Source: JAJDIA01 sp031555145
GTDB taxonomy: Bacteria; Bacteroidota; Bacteroidia; Bacteroidales; Tannerellaceae
Length of the DNA: 64,000 nt
Assembly (NCBI GenBank): GCA_031555145.1
Contig: JAVBUR010000005.1
Location: forward strand, 10,035 to 74,034
Direction of reading: 5' to 3'
The position numbers and the translations under genes were made by a program. Shown here piece after piece: positions 8,815 through 16,600 of the stretch (within the stretch, counting starts at the first letter, position 1; each line of letters opens with the position of its first letter). The notes beneath the pieces are model-generated. The model saw only the letters and a list, made by a program, of their open reading frames with translations. It did no database searches and was not told the origin of the DNA.

Positions 8815-10164
8815 TTACAGTGTTATCGGAACCCCGTGATAGAAATCAAGTATCTTGGCACGGAAGATAAAGTTATATTTCGACTGTGTCTGTTCGGCGA
8901 GGCTCTGCGCATACTTGGTCTTCGCTTCGTTGAATTCGAACACGGTGCTTTTACCTGCATTGTATCGTTCTTCGGCATATCCAAAGGCCGTCTTGCTGGC
9001 TTCTACCGATTTACCGGATGAGGTGTATTTGTCCTGTGCCGCTGTGGCATTGAAGTAAGCCTGTTGGATTTCCTTGTACAAGACCTTCTTAGTATTCTCC
9101 AACATCAACTCCTGATTGATGATGCCGATACGGGCAGAGCGTACACTGTTGCGTACCTGGAAGCGGTTGAAGATAGGGATCGACAGGCTAAGACCTACCG
9201 TCTTCCGTTCGTTGTTACGCAACTGGTCACTGAGCGCCTGGTTACTGCCATCCGTCAGGTTGTAGGTATGGTAGTATCCGTTGCTGTAGCTGGCATTCAG
9301 GTTCAGTTTGGGATAATAACCGGCCTGGGCTATTTTCAAACTCTTCTTCTGACTTTCCAGCAGGTATTCGCGTTCCTTGATCTGGGGTTTGAAGGTGACA
9401 GCCTGGTCGTAGATATAATCCGGTGGCAGTATGCTGCTCATGTATTCTTCGATAGCATCGCCTGTTTCGGGTACGGCCACATCAAAGCCCTGTTCCAACC
9501 GTTCCAGTTCCAGGCTCTGGGCGAGATCCAGCAATGCCAGGTTGACATTATTCTTCGCTTCGGTCAGCGTGACCTCGTCACGTGCCAGTTGCGCTTTAAT
9601 ATCATAAAGTTGCGACAGGGGCACCTTGCCGGCCTTCACCAGTGCATCCGTTTTCGATACCTGATCCTGACTGAGTGTTACGGTTAATTCGGCGATAGTC
9701 AGCATCTCCTTCGTATAGAGCACTTGCAGGAAGTAAGACGCAACGCCTACCGACAAGTCTTCCTTCGCCTTGTTCAACGACTCGGTAGCAGCCTGCAGGT
9801 CGAGCTTGCGGGCAGCAATATCATTCGGAGTCTTCAGCCCGTCGAACAATGGCATGCTCAGGCTGAGGTAAGCCGAAGTGCTGGCCGAGTTCTGGTCTTG
9901 AATCACTCCGGTACGTGAGGGCGAACGTCCAAAGTCGAAGTTCTGTCCCACGTTGGCATTTAGGTCGGGCAACCAGCTGTTTCTACTTGTGCTTAGTGCC
10001 ACTTCCTGGTTTTCTCTCGCCTGTTCTTTCTGTTTCAGGTCGATGTTGTTTTCGATGGCATACCGGATACACTCTTCCAGGGTCCATTTCTTCGCCGACA
10101 GTTGGGCATAGGAAGGAACAGACAGGAAGGTCGCCGCCACGATGATAGATAGGATCTTCTTCAT
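8815..10164 (-). CDS. TolC-family outer-membrane efflux protein
   Basis: Outer-membrane channel for the exporter encoded by the next four genes. A Sec signal peptide (MKKILSIIVAATFLSVPSYA) is followed by WTLEECIRYAIENNIDLKQ, the typical start of TolC-family proteins in Bacteroidetes. Two alanine/glutamine-rich coiled-coil halves (about residues 40-230 and 250-440) follow, with the second beta-barrel block starting at YYPKLNLNASYSNG. The 449-residue length is normal. It is the last gene of the operon, 12 bases after the adaptor gene. The transported substrate is unknown. Confidence 0.92.
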   Translation of the reverse strand: MKKILSIIVAATFLSVPSYAQLSAKKWTLEECIRYAIENNIDLKQKEQARENQEVALSTSRNSWLPDLNANVGQNFDFGRSPSRTGVIQDQNSASTSAYLSLSMPLFDGLKTPNDIAARKLDLQAATESLNKAKEDLSVGVASYFLQVLYTKEMLTIAELTVTLSQDQVSKTDALVKAGKVPLSQLYDIKAQLARDEVTLTEAKNNVNLALLDLAQSLELERLEQGFDVAVPETGDAIEEYMSSILPPDYIYDQAVTFKPQIKEREYLLESQKKSLKIAQAGYYPKLNLNASYSNGYYHTYNLTDGSNQALSDQLRNNERKTVGLSLSIPIFNRFQVRNSVRSARIGIINQELMLENTKKVLYKEIQQAYFNATAAQDKYTSSGKSVEASKTAFGYAEERYNAGKSTVFEFNEAKTKYAQSLAEQTQSKYNFIFRAKILDFYHGVPITL

Positions 10165-10176
10165 ATCTTCAGGTTA

Positions 10177-11301
10177 TTATGATTTCTTTTTCGGATCAAT
10201 CGGAGCGCCTTTCACCTTATCGCCGGTGGTCAGACCTTCCTTGATTTCGATCTTGATACCGTCAGACAAACCGATCACCACCGGATGTTTTTCGAATACC
10301 TGTTCCGGTTGTTCCTGTTTGACGAGTTGTACGAACGTAGAGTCGCCCTGGAATTCAACCGTGCTTTCGGGAACTGTCAGTACATTGTCGGCACGTTTTA
10401 GCACGATCTCCGCATTGGCACTGTAGCCGGCACGGATAAAGGCATCTTCCGGAATGGATACGGCCGCTTTGATCTCGAACTGGATCGCACCGTTCTTCTC
10501 GACCCCTTTGGGAGATACATATTCCAGGGTAGCGTCGAATACACGGCTTTCCATGGCGCCAACGGTCAGCTTGATCGGCATGCCTTCATGGATACGGCCA
10601 ATCTCTGTTTCGTCTACATTGCCTTTGAAGATCATGTCGCTCATATTGGCTACGGAAGCGATCGTTGTTCCATCATTGAAGTTGTTCGACTGGATCACAG
10701 AGTTACCAACCTTGATGGGCACATCGAGGATCATCCCCGTAATCGTGCTTCGGATCTGGGTCGTACTGGCCACCTTCGAGTTTTTGGCGATACCGTCGCG
10801 GATGATTTCCAACGCGCTTTGTGCATTAGCCCGTTCTTCTTTCGCCTTCAGGAAATTGGCTTCGGATACATTGAAATCTTCGCGGGCGATCACTCCCTGA
10901 TTAAACAGGACTTCGTCGCGCTTATAGGTCTCTTCCACCTGTTTCAAGGTAATATCAGCCACATTAACGCGTGATTCGGCGCTGTTCAACTGCACCATTT
11001 CCGGGATAACCTTGATCAGTGCGATGATCTCGCCTTCCTTTACCATCTGTCCGGCTTCCTTGCGCAGCTCGGATACAATCCCGGATATTTGCGGTTTGAT
11101 CAGGATCTCGTAACGGGGCTCCACATTCCCGGTAGCCACCGTCTTGGTCTGTACGGAATCCATCTGTGGTGTTACAACCTCATAAACGGTAACAACCGGT
11201 TGTGCTTTCTTCCACAAGAAAAAGAAGGTACCGATAACGGCAGCACCTACAAATACCAATAAGATGGTACGCAGGATTTTCTTAACTAAGCGATTCTTCA
11301 T
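10177..11301 (-). CDS. Periplasmic adaptor (membrane fusion protein) of a MacB-type exporter
   Basis: Links the inner-membrane ABC transporter to the TolC-type channel. One N-terminal transmembrane helix (about residues 8-30) is followed by a lipoyl/barrel-sandwich half (VATGNVEPR ... ISGIVSEL), a helical hairpin (about 105-190), the second lipoyl half (RSTITGMILDV) and a beta-barrel domain. The 374-residue length fits MacA/HlyD-type adaptors. The Lys-rich C-terminus (DPKKKS) lies in the periplasm by this topology. It sits between the permease and tolC genes in a five-gene operon. Confidence 0.9.
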   Translation of the reverse strand: MKNRLVKKILRTILLVFVGAAVIGTFFFLWKKAQPVVTVYEVVTPQMDSVQTKTVATGNVEPRYEILIKPQISGIVSELRKEAGQMVKEGEIIALIKVIPEMVQLNSAESRVNVADITLKQVEETYKRDEVLFNQGVIAREDFNVSEANFLKAKEERANAQSALEIIRDGIAKNSKVASTTQIRSTITGMILDVPIKVGNSVIQSNNFNDGTTIASVANMSDMIFKGNVDETEIGRIHEGMPIKLTVGAMESRVFDATLEYVSPKGVEKNGAIQFEIKAAVSIPEDAFIRAGYSANAEIVLKRADNVLTVPESTVEFQGDSTFVQLVKQEQPEQVFEKHPVVIGLSDGIKIEIKEGLTTGDKVKGAPIDPKKKS

Positions 11302-11345
11302 GACAATATAATTTATTACTATTTTTCGTCGTTGTTATGTTCTCT

Positions 11346-12617
11346 CTATTCTTCGCGTATGGCATCGATCGCCTTGATCTGCATGGCGCGCCAGGCGGGT
11401 ATCAGGCCGGCCAGGAGGCCACAGATAAGCAGTACGACTGTGGCGGCAATGGCCGTATCTATACTCACTTCCGGACGGAGGAAGAAGGTGCCTCCACCCC
11501 CTGACTGCCCGTTTTGTGAGGCCGACAGGATCTTATCGACCCCATCAAGGATAAACACCCCCAAACTCAAACCCAGCAGACCTGCCAAAGCGGTAAGTAC
11601 CAGACTTTCGCTCATTACCTGCGATATGATATTGAAAGGCTTCGCGCCGAGTGCACGGCGTACGCCGATCTCCTTCGTGCGTTCCTTGACTGTTACCATC
11701 ATAATGTTACTGACACCGATAATACCAGCCAGCAATGTGCCCATTCCGACAAACCATACCAGGATATCAATCCCCGTAAAGAGCATATCAAATGTATTGA
11801 ACTGGGCGGCAATATTAATTACCCCTACCGCTTGTGGGTCGGAGGGCGCAATCTCGTTCTGTGCCTTAAAGATGGCCGTGGTTTCATCGATCAGTTTATC
11901 AATCGGAAATCCACGCTTGGCACTCAGGCAGAGAAAATGCAGGATATCCCCCTGGTTCAGGGTTTGCTGCATCGTGCTGAAAGGCAACATCACGCATTCT
12001 TCCGAACGTCCTCCCAGGTTCACACCACGGGAACGCCCCTTGATCACCCCTACCACCTGGTAATACAATCCGTTTACCCGGATGTATTTGCCACAGGGAT
12101 CTGCATTATGGAAGAGTACGGAATTGACATCGGACCCGATCAGGCATACTTTCCGGCGCTCTAACAGGTCGACATCGTTCAGCAAACGGCCGAAGTGAAG
12201 TTCCTGTGTTTCGATATTGAAATATTCGGGATACACACCTTTTACATTATAGGTACCCGTCATCTGCCCGTAGACCACGTTTTTGTCGCTCCGGTTTCCC
12301 CAGATAATAGGAGAGATGTCTTCAATCCCTTCTACATTGGACTTGATACTTTCCAGGTCGCGGTTGCGCATGTTCCAGTACCTTCCCTTGTTGAATCCCT
12401 TGTAGGGCTCGCTTGTACGGTCGGAATAGAAGAAGACCGAGTTGGTAGAGAACCCTTCGATGTTGCTGTACATCCCGTTCTTCATCCCGTTCCCCGATCC
12501 CAGCAGGATAATCAGCATCAGGATACCCCAAAACACACCGAAGCATGTTAGCAGGCTGCGCACTTTATTGCGGGTGATGGTGACCCATATTTCGATCCAT
12601 CTGTCAAAGTCAAACAT
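11346..12617 (-). CDS. MacB/FtsX-type ABC transporter permease (second)
   Basis: Inner-membrane subunit with one N-terminal transmembrane helix (about 20-42), a periplasmic MacB_PCD domain (about 45-270) and an FtsX domain with three C-terminal helices. The cytoplasmic coupling segment VKERTKEIGVRRALGAK is the family signature. It is a paralogue of the permease directly upstream, with the same length and layout, so the two probably form a heterodimer served by the single ATPase gene. The gap to the upstream permease gene is 21 bases. Unlike enterobacterial MacB, the ATPase is a separate protein. Confidence 0.92.
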   Translation of the reverse strand: MFDFDRWIEIWVTITRNKVRSLLTCFGVFWGILMLIILLGSGNGMKNGMYSNIEGFSTNSVFFYSDRTSEPYKGFNKGRYWNMRNRDLESIKSNVEGIEDISPIIWGNRSDKNVVYGQMTGTYNVKGVYPEYFNIETQELHFGRLLNDVDLLERRKVCLIGSDVNSVLFHNADPCGKYIRVNGLYYQVVGVIKGRSRGVNLGGRSEECVMLPFSTMQQTLNQGDILHFLCLSAKRGFPIDKLIDETTAIFKAQNEIAPSDPQAVGVINIAAQFNTFDMLFTGIDILVWFVGMGTLLAGIIGVSNIMMVTVKERTKEIGVRRALGAKPFNIISQVMSESLVLTALAGLLGLSLGVFILDGVDKILSASQNGQSGGGGTFFLRPEVSIDTAIAATVVLLICGLLAGLIPAWRAMQIKAIDAIREE

Positions 12618-12638
12618 AATCCTCTCTTTTATACATTG

Positions 12639-13913
12639 TTATTCTGTGCGCATCGCGTCGATGGCGGAAATTTTCACCGCTTTCCGTGCCGGGAAATAAC
12701 CCGCCAGTACGCCGGCCAGCACTAATACCCCGGTCGCAGCCATGGAGATACCAAGGCTAACTGTCGGATCACGGAAGATCGACATATTCTCTCCCGGGTT
12801 TCCTCCCTGAGGAGCCGCCGACTGAGCCATGCTCATACCATAACTTATAGCTTCCGTAACTCCAATCCCTATCAGCATGCCGACATATCCGAAGATGGCT
12901 GTTACCAGAATCGACTCAAAGATGATTAGCCCCAGGATCGATCGGGGTTTGGCCCCGAGCGCTTTCCTGATACCGAATTCACGGGTACGTTCCCGTACGG
13001 TGATCAGCATAATATTACTTACCCCAACAATCCCGGCCATTAAAGTCCCGATCCCAATGATCCAGATAAACAGGGCAATCCCGTTCATCATACCATTGAA
13101 CATACGAAACTCATTCGACGAATTAAACATCCCGATGGCACTTTTGTCGGTTGGATCGAACTGATGACGGCGTGCCATTCGTTCGCGGAAACGTGCTTCA
13201 AATGCAGCATTCTCTTCTTCGGTCACTACACCTTTCAGCGTAAAACTCATGGAACCGAAACCATATCCTTTATTAAACAGTGCCTGCGCAGTAGAGAAGG
13301 GAATATAGGCAGGCGCATTGTTACTTTTGTCATCGTCGTTATAGACACCCACTACCTGAAACATCCGGTTACCGGCCCGGATATATTCGCCCAGCGGCGA
13401 TTTATCGCGGAACAATACTTCCGCCATACGGGGGCTCAAAACCACTACTTTCCGCTTTTCTTTGATGTCGAGGTCATTCAGGAAACGGCCATTCCCGGCA
13501 TTGACATTCACATAACTGATAACGGCATGGGCAGGATATACACCTTGCATACTACCGGTCACATATTCTTCGCCAAAAGCCAACGTGTCGCTATGAGAAA
13601 CGGTTGCCGACCGGTATTCAATCTCCGGATGTTCGCGCGTCAACGCTTCGAAGTCGGCTTCTTTGAACTCAATCCTACGGTTGGATTGCATCCCTTTGTA
13701 AGGTTTGGTGGTATAGCGTGTCCATACTTCCACCATATTCTGGGAGAAGTTGCGGAAGTTGTACATAATCCCATTACGCAACCCATTACCCGCCCCCAGC
13801 AGGACGATCAGCATGAAGATACCCCACGACACGGAAAACCCGGTCAGGAAGGTACGGAGTTTATTCTTCTTCATCGTGCTCCATATTTCACGGAGCGCAT
13901 CAAATTCAAACAT
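12639..13913 (-). CDS. MacB/FtsX-type ABC transporter permease (first)
   Basis: Inner-membrane subunit with the same layout as its downstream paralogue: an N-terminal helix (about 20-42), a periplasmic domain and three C-terminal helices, with the coupling motif VRERTREFGIRKALGAK. Its start overlaps the ATPase stop by 8 bases, which suggests translational coupling. Two different permeases plus one LolD/MacB-like ATPase, an adaptor and TolC form a full tripartite exporter. Such systems export antimicrobials, peptides or lipids; the cargo here is not evident. Confidence 0.92.
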   Translation of the reverse strand: MFEFDALREIWSTMKKNKLRTFLTGFSVSWGIFMLIVLLGAGNGLRNGIMYNFRNFSQNMVEVWTRYTTKPYKGMQSNRRIEFKEADFEALTREHPEIEYRSATVSHSDTLAFGEEYVTGSMQGVYPAHAVISYVNVNAGNGRFLNDLDIKEKRKVVVLSPRMAEVLFRDKSPLGEYIRAGNRMFQVVGVYNDDDKSNNAPAYIPFSTAQALFNKGYGFGSMSFTLKGVVTEEENAAFEARFRERMARRHQFDPTDKSAIGMFNSSNEFRMFNGMMNGIALFIWIIGIGTLMAGIVGVSNIMLITVRERTREFGIRKALGAKPRSILGLIIFESILVTAIFGYVGMLIGIGVTEAISYGMSMAQSAAPQGGNPGENMSIFRDPTVSLGISMAATGVLVLAGVLAGYFPARKAVKISAIDAMRTE

Positions 13914-14592
13914 GGCCGTTCAGATTTTCGATTGATTCGATCACACCGTCTTTTAGGTGGATGATGCGGTCGGAGACGTCGGCTACCGATTTTTCATGGG
14001 TTACAATGATCATCGTCATTCCTTCCTTGTTTACTCGCCGGAGCAGGTCCATTACTTCCACGGTAGTCACACTATCCAGAGCGCCTGTCGGTTCGTCGGC
14101 CAGGATCACCTGGGGCTTGGCAATCAATGCACGGGCGATGGCTACACGCTGCTTTTGTCCGCCTGACAGTTCATTCGGCATATGGTGTGCCCAATCCTTC
14201 AGGCCTACCATATCGAGGTACTCTAATGCCATGGCATTCCGCTTCTTCCGCTTTATGCCTTGGTAATACAAGGGCAGGGCTACATTCTCCATGGCATTTT
14301 TGAAGGAGATCAGGTTGAAAGACTGAAACACAAAGCCGATCAGCTTATTGCGCAATTCAGCCGCCATTGATTCACTCAGGTCGCGGATCAGATGGCCGTC
14401 CAGGGTGTATGTCCCTGTGTCGTATGTATCCAGGATACCTAAAATATTCAGGAGAGTCGATTTTCCCGAACCTGAGGCTCCCATAATGGAAACCATTTCT
14501 CCTCTTTCTATGCCCAGATCAATACCTTTTAAAACGTGCAAGGGTGACTCGCTGAAGTACGTTTTGTTGATCCCATTTAAATCGATGATCAT
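13906..14592 (-). CDS. ABC transporter ATP-binding protein of the MacB/LolD group
   Basis: Cytoplasmic ATPase that powers the exporter. All motifs are intact: Walker A (GASGSGKST), Q-loop (FVFQSFNL), signature (LSGGQKQRVAIARAL), Walker B (VILADEPTGALDS) and H-loop (IVTHEKSVAD). The 228-residue length is typical of the stand-alone LolD/MacB class. It is the first gene of the minus-strand operon and overlaps the first permease gene by 8 bases. A -7 type box lies 87 bases upstream. Confidence 0.93.
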   Translation of the reverse strand: MIIDLNGINKTYFSESPLHVLKGIDLGIERGEMVSIMGASGSGKSTLLNILGILDTYDTGTYTLDGHLIRDLSESMAAELRNKLIGFVFQSFNLISFKNAMENVALPLYYQGIKRKKRNAMALEYLDMVGLKDWAHHMPNELSGGQKQRVAIARALIAKPQVILADEPTGALDSVTTVEVMDLLRRVNKEGMTMIIVTHEKSVADVSDRIIHLKDGVIESIENLNGHV

Positions 14593-14678
14593 ATATATGG
14601 TTTTAATAATGCGAATAAAGTCTTTATATAAGACGCTCTTTTTGCCAGAATGTTACAGCTTTCGGGCTGTTTTCAGTG

Positions 14679-14686
14679 CAAATATA
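14679..14686 (-). promoter_or_regulatory. Probable -7 box for the exporter operon
   Basis: On the minus strand the bases read TATATTTG, a match to TAnnTTTG, 87 bases before the ATPase start. No clear TTTG -33 box is seen at the usual distance, so this is a partial promoter call. Confidence 0.4.
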
Positions 14687-14759
14687 CACTTTGATTAGTA
14701 CCTTGTATCGCAAGGATCTAAATATTATATTTAATTAACAGATAAGGACCCTTCCATCA

Positions 14760-15239
14760 TTATCTCCACAAGAAGGCAAGGAGATAGTAAACGGCAAATG
14801 GAATAACACTTACGGTTATCCCAACCGGCACCAGGTAGGATACAATTTGAGGATCAAGATGCAGTATCGTGTTGAATTGACCTGCCAGTAAGCACCCCAT
14901 CAACAAAGCGATCCCGATAGTCATTCCACGACATAACCGGGAAGCGAGCTGATATTGGGTCACATAATTATATTCTGTCAACCGGAAAGGGAAATTATAA
15001 CTTCCCAGCGGTGCGTATGCACAAGCCCCCATCAGTATGATGGCAAATGTCAGTGCGCCATTCTGCATATAGACACCGCTTCTGGCTTCCGACGGCACTT
15101 TGTCGATATTCAAGAGCGTAAATACCCAGATGCCGAGCAGCAAAAGAAAAGCGATAACCTCCATCAAATGGTCTACCCATGTGGCATACAAACGTACCTG
15201 TGGCATGGTGCCACCATTAAAACGTCCTAAATTAATCAT
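14760..15239 (-). CDS. Four-helix membrane protein of unknown function (SPFH operon)
   Basis: Unrecognised 159-residue integral membrane protein. Four hydrophobic stretches are visible (about residues 25-45, 63-85, 103-122 and 133-156) with short loops and no enzyme motif. Its start overlaps the stop of the Arc-like gene by 8 bases, so it is the third gene of an SPFH, Arc-like, membrane protein operon. The tight linkage suggests a membrane partner of the SPFH protein; that is an inference from context only. Confidence 0.7.
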   Translation of the reverse strand: MINLGRFNGGTMPQVRLYATWVDHLMEVIAFLLLLGIWVFTLLNIDKVPSEARSGVYMQNGALTFAIILMGACAYAPLGSYNFPFRLTEYNYVTQYQLASRLCRGMTIGIALLMGCLLAGQFNTILHLDPQIVSYLVPVGITVSVIPFAVYYLLAFLWR

Positions 15240-15441
15240 TGTTTACCTCCTTTTCTTCTGTTACATTTGTTGTTTTCTTTTTCTTCAATCGCCCTGCTTT
15301 CCGTAAAGCCTGGTCAAGCACGTACTGTATCTGGCCGTTGGTGCTGCGGAACTCGTCCGCAGCCCATGCTTCAATCGCTTCCATCATTTCGGCGTCGACA
15401 CGCAGGATGAAGCTTTTCGTCGTATTTTCTTTTTTGGCCAT
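15232..15441 (-). CDS. Small Arc-like (ribbon-helix-helix) protein
   Basis: A 69-residue protein with an Arc/MetJ-type ribbon-helix-helix pattern: a short strand (TKSFILRVDAEM), then two helices (MEAIEAWAADEF, and TNGQIQYVLDQALRKAG). It ends in a Lys/Glu-rich tail. The family usually binds DNA as a dimer, so it could regulate its own operon. Its place between an SPFH gene (17 bases upstream) and a membrane-protein gene (8-base overlap) also permits a structural role at the membrane. It is too short to separate these options. Confidence 0.75.
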   Translation of the reverse strand: MAKKENTTKSFILRVDAEMMEAIEAWAADEFRSTNGQIQYVLDQALRKAGRLKKKKTTNVTEEKEVNND

Positions 15442-15458
15442 TGTAAATACGACCTGAA

Positions 15459-16412
15459 TTAATGATGCAGCGTGCCTGCATTGACAATCGGCTGGGCTGA
15501 TTCATCAGCGCAGAGTACCACCAGCAGGTTGCTGATCATAGCCGCTTTCTTTTCTTCGTCCAACTCGACAATCTCTTCTTCCGCCAGTTTATTCAATGCC
15601 ATCTTAACCATTGACACAGCGCCTTCTACAATCTTTTCCCGTGCGGTGATAATAGCTGATGCCTGTTGGCGGCGTAGCATAACGGCGGCAATTTCGGGTG
15701 CGTAAGCCAGATAATTAATACGTGCTTCCACGATCTCCATACCAGCCATGGCCAGCCGTTCGTTCAACTTTTGCTCCAACTGGTCGTTGATCTCTTCCCC
15801 TCCCGAACGCAGCGTCAACTCATCCTTGTGGATCTCATTATCATCGTAAGCATATTGACCGGCTACCTGGCGAAGGGCGGCGTCGCTTTGCACCTTGACG
15901 AAGTTTTCAAACGCATCCATGCGTCTGGCTACGGATTGGGCGGGCGTCAGCGTGCCTGCTCCGGCGGCCATTGTCTGCGAGTCGATCTCGAACATGGCCC
16001 GATAGGTATCTCTCAGTTTCCAGACCAGTACCAGACCGATCAGGATCGGATTTCCGATTTTGTCGTTTACCTTAATAGGTTCCACATCCAGGTTGCGTGC
16101 ACGGAGCGAAAGCTGCTTTTTGTTGAGGAAAGGATTCACCCAGAAAAAGCCGGTTTCCTTAAATGTACCTTTATACTTTCCGAAGAACACCATCACACGG
16201 GCTTCATTCGGCTCCTGGGTAAAATACCCGGCAAACATGACCAGAAATACAATCGCAATTAAAACAACCATTACGAATGTAAAGGCACTGAGCGCAAATG
16301 CCAGAGCAGCTACACACAAGGCGGGCATCAGCAGTAAGTGGACAAACAACATGGCAAATCCACTCATCTTAAATCCTTTGAAAGTCAATTCTTTTGTTTC
16401 CATAATCAGCAT
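15459..16412 (-). CDS. SPFH / Band 7 (stomatin-flotillin family) membrane protein
   Basis: A 317-residue membrane scaffold protein. Two hydrophobic segments near residues 17-65 anchor it, and the Band 7 domain follows (from EPNEARVMVFFGKYKGT). Later come the conserved EIVEARINYLAYAPEIAAVM block and a helical C-terminal part. SPFH proteins form large ring or cage assemblies on membranes and often shield proteases or organise lipids. The start may be the ATG at 16403 (METKELTF) rather than 16412. It is the first gene of a three-gene operon, with a well-formed promoter at 16507-16537. Confidence 0.88.
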   Translation of the reverse strand: MLIMETKELTFKGFKMSGFAMLFVHLLLMPALCVAALAFALSAFTFVMVVLIAIVFLVMFAGYFTQEPNEARVMVFFGKYKGTFKETGFFWVNPFLNKKQLSLRARNLDVEPIKVNDKIGNPILIGLVLVWKLRDTYRAMFEIDSQTMAAGAGTLTPAQSVARRMDAFENFVKVQSDAALRQVAGQYAYDDNEIHKDELTLRSGGEEINDQLEQKLNERLAMAGMEIVEARINYLAYAPEIAAVMLRRQQASAIITAREKIVEGAVSMVKMALNKLAEEEIVELDEEKKAAMISNLLVVLCADESAQPIVNAGTLHH

Positions 16413-16506
16413 TAATTATAATATCATTTTGATATCACAAATCACGTGATTTTTTTCCATATATTCACTCATTTTCCTGTTAAATAAATTTAATGGAGAA
16501 CGTATG

Positions 16507-16537
16507 CAAAAGTAAAGCGGATGAAGACTGTCTCCAA
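16507..16537 (-). promoter_or_regulatory. Bacteroidetes-type promoter for the SPFH operon
   Basis: On the minus strand: TTGG (16537-16534), a 19-base spacer, then TACTTTTG (16514-16507). The match is as good as the ddh promoter. It overlaps the hairpin at 16515-16550 that ends the upstream rel gene. Confidence 0.65.
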
Positions 16538-16550
16538 TCATCATCCGCTT
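16515..16550 (-). terminator. Hairpin terminator of the rel-type gene
   Basis: A perfect 10-bp inverted repeat (AAGCGGATGA at 16515-16524, TCATCCGCTT at 16541-16550) with a 16-base loop. On the minus strand the stem is followed by TACTTTTG, an imperfect T-tract. It lies about 50 bases after the rel stop codon. Confidence 0.6.
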
Positions 16551-16600
16551 GTTTCCTTGTATTTCCCGACAAAAGGCTTGTTATTCCCGATGAAATACGA

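Noticed and set aside
9064..9687. 207-codon plus-strand ORF opposite the TolC-type gene
   Set aside because: It lies fully within a well-supported minus-strand gene and has no recognisable motif.
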